From Cronobacter malonaticus LMG 23826 (GTDB taxonomy: Bacteria; Pseudomonadota; Gammaproteobacteria; Enterobacterales; Enterobacteriaceae), in assembly GCF_001277215.2 (NCBI RefSeq), contig NZ_CP013940.1:1054001-1118000 (forward strand): a stretch of DNA of 64,000 nucleotides. The letters are read 5' to 3'. Made by a program: the position numbers and the translations under genes. The notes below the pieces were generated by a model. That model was given only the letters and a program-made list of their open reading frames with translations. It was not told where the DNA came from and did no database searches. Positions 60,273-64,000 of the stretch are shown one piece after another (positions within the stretch are counted from its first letter, which is position 1; each line of letters opens with the position of its first letter).

Positions 60273-61653
60273 AGACTACCGCAACGTCGATTATGTCGAC
60301 CTTCTTCCTGTTAATATGCTGGCTACGCCGAAAGAGGTGCTTGGTGCTAACGGCTATCTGCGCTCATTCCCTGGCATCGTAAAAGTAAACGATGTTGCTG
60401 GAGCTTCACGTGGAGCGATGTATAACTCGCATGAAAGCGCAGTATACCGAGTGCTTGGCACGAAACTTTATCGATCTGGAGTGGAGATTGGCGAGGTGCT
60501 TGGCAGCAAGCGAGTCAGCATGGCATGCAGCTATAACAGCCAGGCCATAGGCGCTAACGGGTTGTTAATGCTTTTCAGGTACGACGGCGACATTAAGTAC
60601 ATGGCCAACTGGCCAACAAGCTCAGGATATACGCAGTACGAGCTTGGAACACTGCGGGACCTGTGCCGTAACCGCTCGCGATATATATGGAGCAAGGACG
60701 GAAGCGACTCATTCTTCATCAGTGACCTTGAGGATGAATCCAAGCCGGACCGATACGCGGCCGAGTACCGGGCTGAGAGTCAGCCAGACGGCATTATAGG
60801 TATCGATGACTGGCGCGACTTCGTTGTGTGTTTTGGCACCAAAACGACCGAGTATTTTTCTCTTACCGGTAATGCCAGCGCAGTTGGGGTAGCAATTTAC
60901 CAGGCTCAGCCATCAATGATGGTTCAGAAAGGTATCGCCGGCACCTACTGCAAAACCAAATATGCAGATACCCACGCAATCATCAGCCATCCAGCCACCG
61001 GGGCCCCGTCCGTGTATCTGATTAATTCAGGCTCGGTTCAACAGATAGCCACGGCGTCAATTGAAAGAATACTTCAGGATTATACGGAAGAAGAGCTTTC
61101 AACGGGGGTTATGGAGTCAACCAGGTTTGAAGCACATGAGCTACTGATAATTCACCTCCCCCGCCACGTGCTTGTATATGACGGATCAGTTAATCAGGGT
61201 GGCATGCAGTGGACGGTTCTCAAAACCGGGCTGGGTGATGACGTTCATTCAGCTATCGATTACGTGTATGAAGGCAACCAAATCACATGCGCAGACAAAT
61301 TTTCCCCGGTAGTTGGCGTGCTTGATAAATCACTAACCAGCCAGTACGGGCAACAGCAGGAGCATTTGCTATACACGCCGCTGTTTAAAGCTGATAACGC
61401 ACGTGCATTCGATTTCGAACTGGAATCGGCTACGGGGGTGTCGCAATTCGCTGAGCAGATGTTCATCTCTGCTACCACTGACGGAATCAACTACGGTAAA
61501 GAGCAGCTCATTCCATGGAACTCTCCATTCCGTTACGACCAGCGCGCAATTCTGCAACGTATAGGGCGCATACGCAGAAATATCGGTTTCAAAATACGCA
61601 TCGTCACATCATCACCCGTCACGCTTAGCGGGTGCCAGGTGAGGTTAGAGTAA
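60232..61653 (+). CDS. Packaged DNA stabilisation protein gp10-like
   Basis: 473 residues (P22 gp10: 472). Starts at TTG 60232 ([20 protein letters not shown], the exact family start), with no better ATG nearby. [14 protein letters not shown] and [20 protein letters not shown] are diagnostic. Adds to gp4 at the portal and retains DNA. Overlaps gp4 by 41 bases. Confidence 0.94.
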   Translation: MPIQQLPLMKGTGKDYRNVDYVDLLPVNMLATPKEVLGANGYLRSFPGIVKVNDVAGASRGAMYNSHESAVYRVLGTKLYRSGVEIGEVLGSKRVSMACSYNSQAIGANGLLMLFRYDGDIKYMANWPTSSGYTQYELGTLRDLCRNRSRYIWSKDGSDSFFISDLEDESKPDRYAAEYRAESQPDGIIGIDDWRDFVVCFGTKTTEYFSLTGNASAVGVAIYQAQPSMMVQKGIAGTYCKTKYADTHAIISHPATGAPSVYLINSGSVQQIATASIERILQDYTEEELSTGVMESTRFEAHELLIIHLPRHVLVYDGSVNQGGMQWTVLKTGLGDDVHSAIDYVYEGNQITCADKFSPVVGVLDKSLTSQYGQQQEHLLYTPLFKADNARAFDFELESATGVSQFAEQMFISATTDGINYGKEQLIPWNSPFRYDQRAILQRIGRIRRNIGFKIRIVTSSPVTLSGCQVRLE

Positions 61654-62321
61654 TGGCAGGACCGCAAAAAGTAACAGTCCAGTCAAACAGGGTTGATGCA
61701 TCAATTCTGCCACCAGGATTCTCTCAGGCATATCGTCTTTATGTGATACAGCAGGGAAGTGACCTGAACAAAATTGCTGACGCTTCAAATGGTGCGAATG
61801 AACTCGCGTACCAGGCGACAGTCACCAATCAGGCTCAAGATGCAACCCTTAGTAATCATGAGTCGCGCATAACGACGTTACGTAGTGAAGTTGACAACCA
61901 CGAGACGAGGATTACAGGCAATACCAACGCAATAACAGCGCTGGACGGAAGGGTAACTTCCGCTGAGGGTTCGATTACAAACCTTGCGGGACGCATGAGC
62001 ACCGCAGAGGGCAATATCACTAACTTGCAGGGTGATTATGTTTCTAAGTCTGCCGCAGCATCACAAACCCTTTCATCTCCATTAAGTGTGTCGACATCTT
62101 ACTCCGTCAACGGCACTAAAGTTGTCGGTGCGCGGCAAACAGGATGGACTGCATCAACCGGTTCGACACTGCTAGGTGCCTTCAATGCCAGTCAGACCTA
62201 TTCAGTCAGCGCCACATATACGCAGTCTGAAGTTAGCGCTCTTGCAACAGGTCTTGTTCAGGCAAGACAAAGAATTAAGGCTCTTGAGGATGCGCTTCGA
62301 GCGCACGGGCTGATTAACTGA
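61653..62321 (+). CDS. Tail needle gp26-like
   Basis: 222 residues against 233 in P22. The trimeric coiled-coil core with repeated RITxLxxEVDNHETRITG-like heptads and the C-terminal ARQTGWTASTGSTLLGAFNA, RIKALEDALRAHGLIN are as in P22. Plugs the portal vertex and penetrates the outer membrane. Overlaps gp10 and gp14 by one base each. Confidence 0.93.
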   Translation: MAGPQKVTVQSNRVDASILPPGFSQAYRLYVIQQGSDLNKIADASNGANELAYQATVTNQAQDATLSNHESRITTLRSEVDNHETRITGNTNAITALDGRVTSAEGSITNLAGRMSTAEGNITNLQGDYVSKSAAASQTLSSPLSVSTSYSVNGTKVVGARQTGWTASTGSTLLGAFNASQTYSVSATYTQSEVSALATGLVQARQRIKALEDALRAHGLIN

Positions 62322-62776
62322 TGATCACCTTTATCCCAACACGAAACATCGACCTCATAGAGGCGGTAGGAAACCACCCGGCCATCATTGCTGGCAGTAA
62401 CAACGGTGACGGTTACGATTACCGGCCTGAGTGTCGATACTTCGAAGTCAGTGTACACGGTAATTTTGGTGGCATCGTTTATTACAGCGAAATCCAGCCC
62501 ATGTCCTTTGACTGCCACGCGATGTATCTGCCAGAAGCTCGCGGCTTCAGTAAGGAAATAGGTCTCGCATTCTGGCGTTATCTGCTTACAGAAACCAACG
62601 TTCAGTGCGTCGTCTCGTTCGCGGCTCGTAAATTCCGCCACGGCCAGATGTATTGCGCCATGATTGGGCTAAATCGCGTTGGCACTATCAAGAAGTATTT
62701 CAAAGGGGTTGATGACGTAACTTTTTACTCCGCGACCCGCGAAGAACTTCAGGAATTCCTCTCCCGTCAGAAATAG
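62321..62776 (+). CDS. gp14-like (DUF2824) head assembly protein
   Basis: 151 residues with a GNAT-like alpha/beta appearance (CRYFEVSVHGNFGGIVYYSE, MYLPEARGFSKEIGLAFWRY). DUF2824 proteins at this place are called P22 gp14; the exact role is not known. Last gene before the ejection proteins. Confidence 0.78.
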   Translation: MITFIPTRNIDLIEAVGNHPAIIAGSNNGDGYDYRPECRYFEVSVHGNFGGIVYYSEIQPMSFDCHAMYLPEARGFSKEIGLAFWRYLLTETNVQCVVSFAARKFRHGQMYCAMIGLNRVGTIKKYFKGVDDVTFYSATREELQEFLSRQK

Positions 62777-62784
62777 GTAAAAAC

Positions 62785-63465
62785 ATGCTCATTTTTCAAT
62801 TAGCGAGTAAGCATCTCGAGAATCGCCTGTACCTGAAAGGCGGGAAGGGCGGAGGCGGAGATAATGGCGCAGCCGCGCAAGCTGATGCTATTAACAAGCA
62901 GACTGACCTTCAGCGACAGCAGTGGCAGACGGTCATGAATAATCTCGCTCCATTTACCCCTCTTGCAAAGCAATACGTTAGTCAGCTTCAGAATCTTTCA
63001 TCACTACAAGGGCAGGGGCAGGCTCTTAACCAGTATTACAATTCTCAACAATATCAAGATCTGTCAGGACAAGCCAGGTATCAAGCCTTGCAGGCGGCGG
63101 AGGCTACCGGGGGGCTTGGTTCAACGGCTACAAGCAATCAACTGGCAACAATCGCTCCGACGCTTGGTCAATCATGGCTTAGCGGGCAGATGCAGAACTA
63201 CAACAACCTTGCAAACATCGGCCTCGGGGCGCTGCAAGGTCAGGCCAACGCTGGACAGACATACGCCAACAACATGGGGTCGCTATACCAGCAGCGGGCC
63301 AATCTGGCGGCGGCAAATGCTAACCGCCCGTCAGGATTCCAGTCAGCATTAAGTGGCGGACTTGGTGGGGCGGAAGCTGGCGCTGCCATAGGCTCTGCTT
63401 TTGGTGGCCCGGGCATTGGTACAGCAATTGGTGCGGGTATCGGCGTTCTTGGCTCGCTGTTTTAA
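62785..63465 (+). CDS. DNA ejection protein gp7-like
   Basis: 226 residues. Gly/Ala/Gln-rich with an N-terminal processed-looking region (YLKGGKGGGGD) and a glycine-rich hydrophobic C-terminus (AEAGAAIGSAFGGPGIGTAI). In P22 gp7 is ejected with the DNA to help form a channel across the envelope. Start ATG 62785. Confidence 0.85.
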   Translation: MLIFQLASKHLENRLYLKGGKGGGGDNGAAAQADAINKQTDLQRQQWQTVMNNLAPFTPLAKQYVSQLQNLSSLQGQGQALNQYYNSQQYQDLSGQARYQALQAAEATGGLGSTATSNQLATIAPTLGQSWLSGQMQNYNNLANIGLGALQGQANAGQTYANNMGSLYQQRANLAAANANRPSGFQSALSGGLGGAEAGAAIGSAFGGPGIGTAIGAGIGVLGSLF

Positions 63466-63474
63466 GGGGGATTC

Positions 63475-64000
63475 ATGGCTACATGGGATATGGGTAATGG
63501 TGGGAGTCTCCTTGCAGGCCTTGGCGGAATTAACTCCAACGCGCCATCAGTGACGGACTCAAACACCGCGCTTGGACTGATTCGTGATAACAACGAGATT
63601 CAGCGCTCAGGCGCAAACAATATCGGCCTTCAGGCATTGCAGGGCATCGGTAACGTAATGCAGGTTCAGAAACAGGCGCAACAGCAGCAGCGCCAGAAGG
63701 CGTTCCAACAGGCATACTCAACCGCATACGCAACAGGTGATCGCAACGCTATGCGTAAACTGGCTGTGCAATACCCTGAACAGTTTGACGCAGTGCGGAA
63801 TGGCATGGGTTTCATTGATGAAGACCAGCGAAACACCGTGGGGAATCTTGCGGCAGGCGCGCGTCTTGCGTCTTCATCGCCTGATGCGATGGCTAACTGG
63901 CTGCAATCTAACGCCGGTGAGTTAGCTCGCGTTGGCGTTAATCCACAGGATGTTGCTCAGATGTACCAACAGAACCCGCAGCAGTTCGGCGAGTTTGTCG
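63475..64000 (+). CDS. DNA ejection protein gp20-like, cut by window end
   Basis: At least 175 residues are in the window; the gene continues past 64000. MATWDMGNGGSLLAGLGGIN start and Gln-rich QVQKQAQQQQRQKAFQQAYS fit P22 gp20. Ejected with gp7 and gp16. The GGGGGATTC site precedes ATG 63475. Confidence 0.85.
   Translation, partial: MATWDMGNGGSLLAGLGGINSNAPSVTDSNTALGLIRDNNEIQRSGANNIGLQALQGIGNVMQVQKQAQQQQRQKAFQQAYSTAYATGDRNAMRKLAVQYPEQFDAVRNGMGFIDEDQRNTVGNLAAGARLASSSPDAMANWLQSNAGELARVGVNPQDVAQMYQQNPQQFGEFV

Larger units (their letters stand above)
32140..64000. mobile_element. P22-like lambdoid prophage, right end beyond window
   Basis: Continuous phage gene order: excisionase, leftward early genes, N, immunity region, rightward O and helicase, nin-like genes, Q, lysis, terminase, then P22-type head and DNA-injection genes. 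Portal, coat, gp4, gp10 and gp26 read as close relatives of the P22 proteins, so the virion should be a short-tailed podovirus. No integrase is seen at the left end; tail spike and right attachment site lie past 64000. All virion and lysis genes in view are intact. Confidence 0.95.

Overview
The window comes from a member of the Enterobacteriaceae. Core genes run in E. coli-like order (cysZ, zipA, ligA, ypeB, a tRNA-Lys/Val cluster, gltX, yfeCD, two tRNA-Ala, pdeA, nupC, mntH, ypeC, glk, ypdB/ypdA, alaC, ypdK). Between them lie genes typical of acetoin/butanediol fermenters and indolepyruvate decarboxylase producers (budABC with a LysR regulator, ipdC). Cronobacter or a close relative such as Enterobacter fits best. 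That placement is inferred from gene content; no marker was searched.

Host part (1 to about 32.1 kb). Positions 1-4680 hold sulfate uptake, cell division, DNA ligase and a FlxA-like protein. Positions 4823-5413 hold a leftward tRNA cluster (Lys-UUU, three Val-UAC) followed by an imperfect copy of the tRNA-Lys 3' end plus its terminator. gltX, two DUF1323 regulators, two tRNA-Ala(GGC), a c-di-GMP phosphodiesterase, nucleoside and manganese transporters, carbon-metabolism genes and the YpdAB pyruvate-sensing system follow. The budABC operon (26.1-29.4 kb) is divergent from its LysR regulator. Positions 29.4-31.1 kb hold a small accessory patch: a decayed DUF943 gene, a protein with a HELGH zincin motif, and a small lipoprotein resembling T6SS immunity lipoproteins. 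aqpZ is the last host gene seen.

Prophage part (about 32.1 kb to the window end, incomplete). This is a lambdoid, P22-like short-tailed phage. The leftward early arm (32.4-39.3 kb) carries an AlpA/excisionase-like gene, Ea22/DUF551 proteins, an SSB-like protein, a Sak4-like ATPase, many small genes and an N antiterminator, with intrinsic terminators between several genes. One arm gene has a strong LexA box and an in-frame amber codon. The immunity region (39.5-41.4 kb) shows a LexA-type repressor, a Cro-like protein, CII, operators built on TTACCTATAGGTAA, and nutL/nutR boxA-boxB sites. Replication uses a lambda-type O N-terminus with four lambda-like iterons inside the gene, but a Toprim-helicase in place of lambda P. 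A nin-like cluster (ninB, ninE, ninX, ninF, DUF1364, rusA, ninH) leads to a Q antiterminator of the phage 82 type. The late leader has a promoter, an early terminator and strikingly structured noncoding RNA. Then come holin, SAR endolysin, Rz/Rz1, a head fiber, terminase, and P22-like portal, scaffold, coat, gp4, gp10, gp26, gp14, gp7 and gp20 genes; gp20 is cut by the window edge. No integrase is visible between aqpZ and the excisionase.

No wholly new multi-gene system stands out. The best leads are the late-leader RNA, the zincin/lipoprotein pair, the SOS-controlled amber-interrupted gene, a GhoS-like lone gene facing the early operon, and a membrane protein co-transcribed with the repressor.
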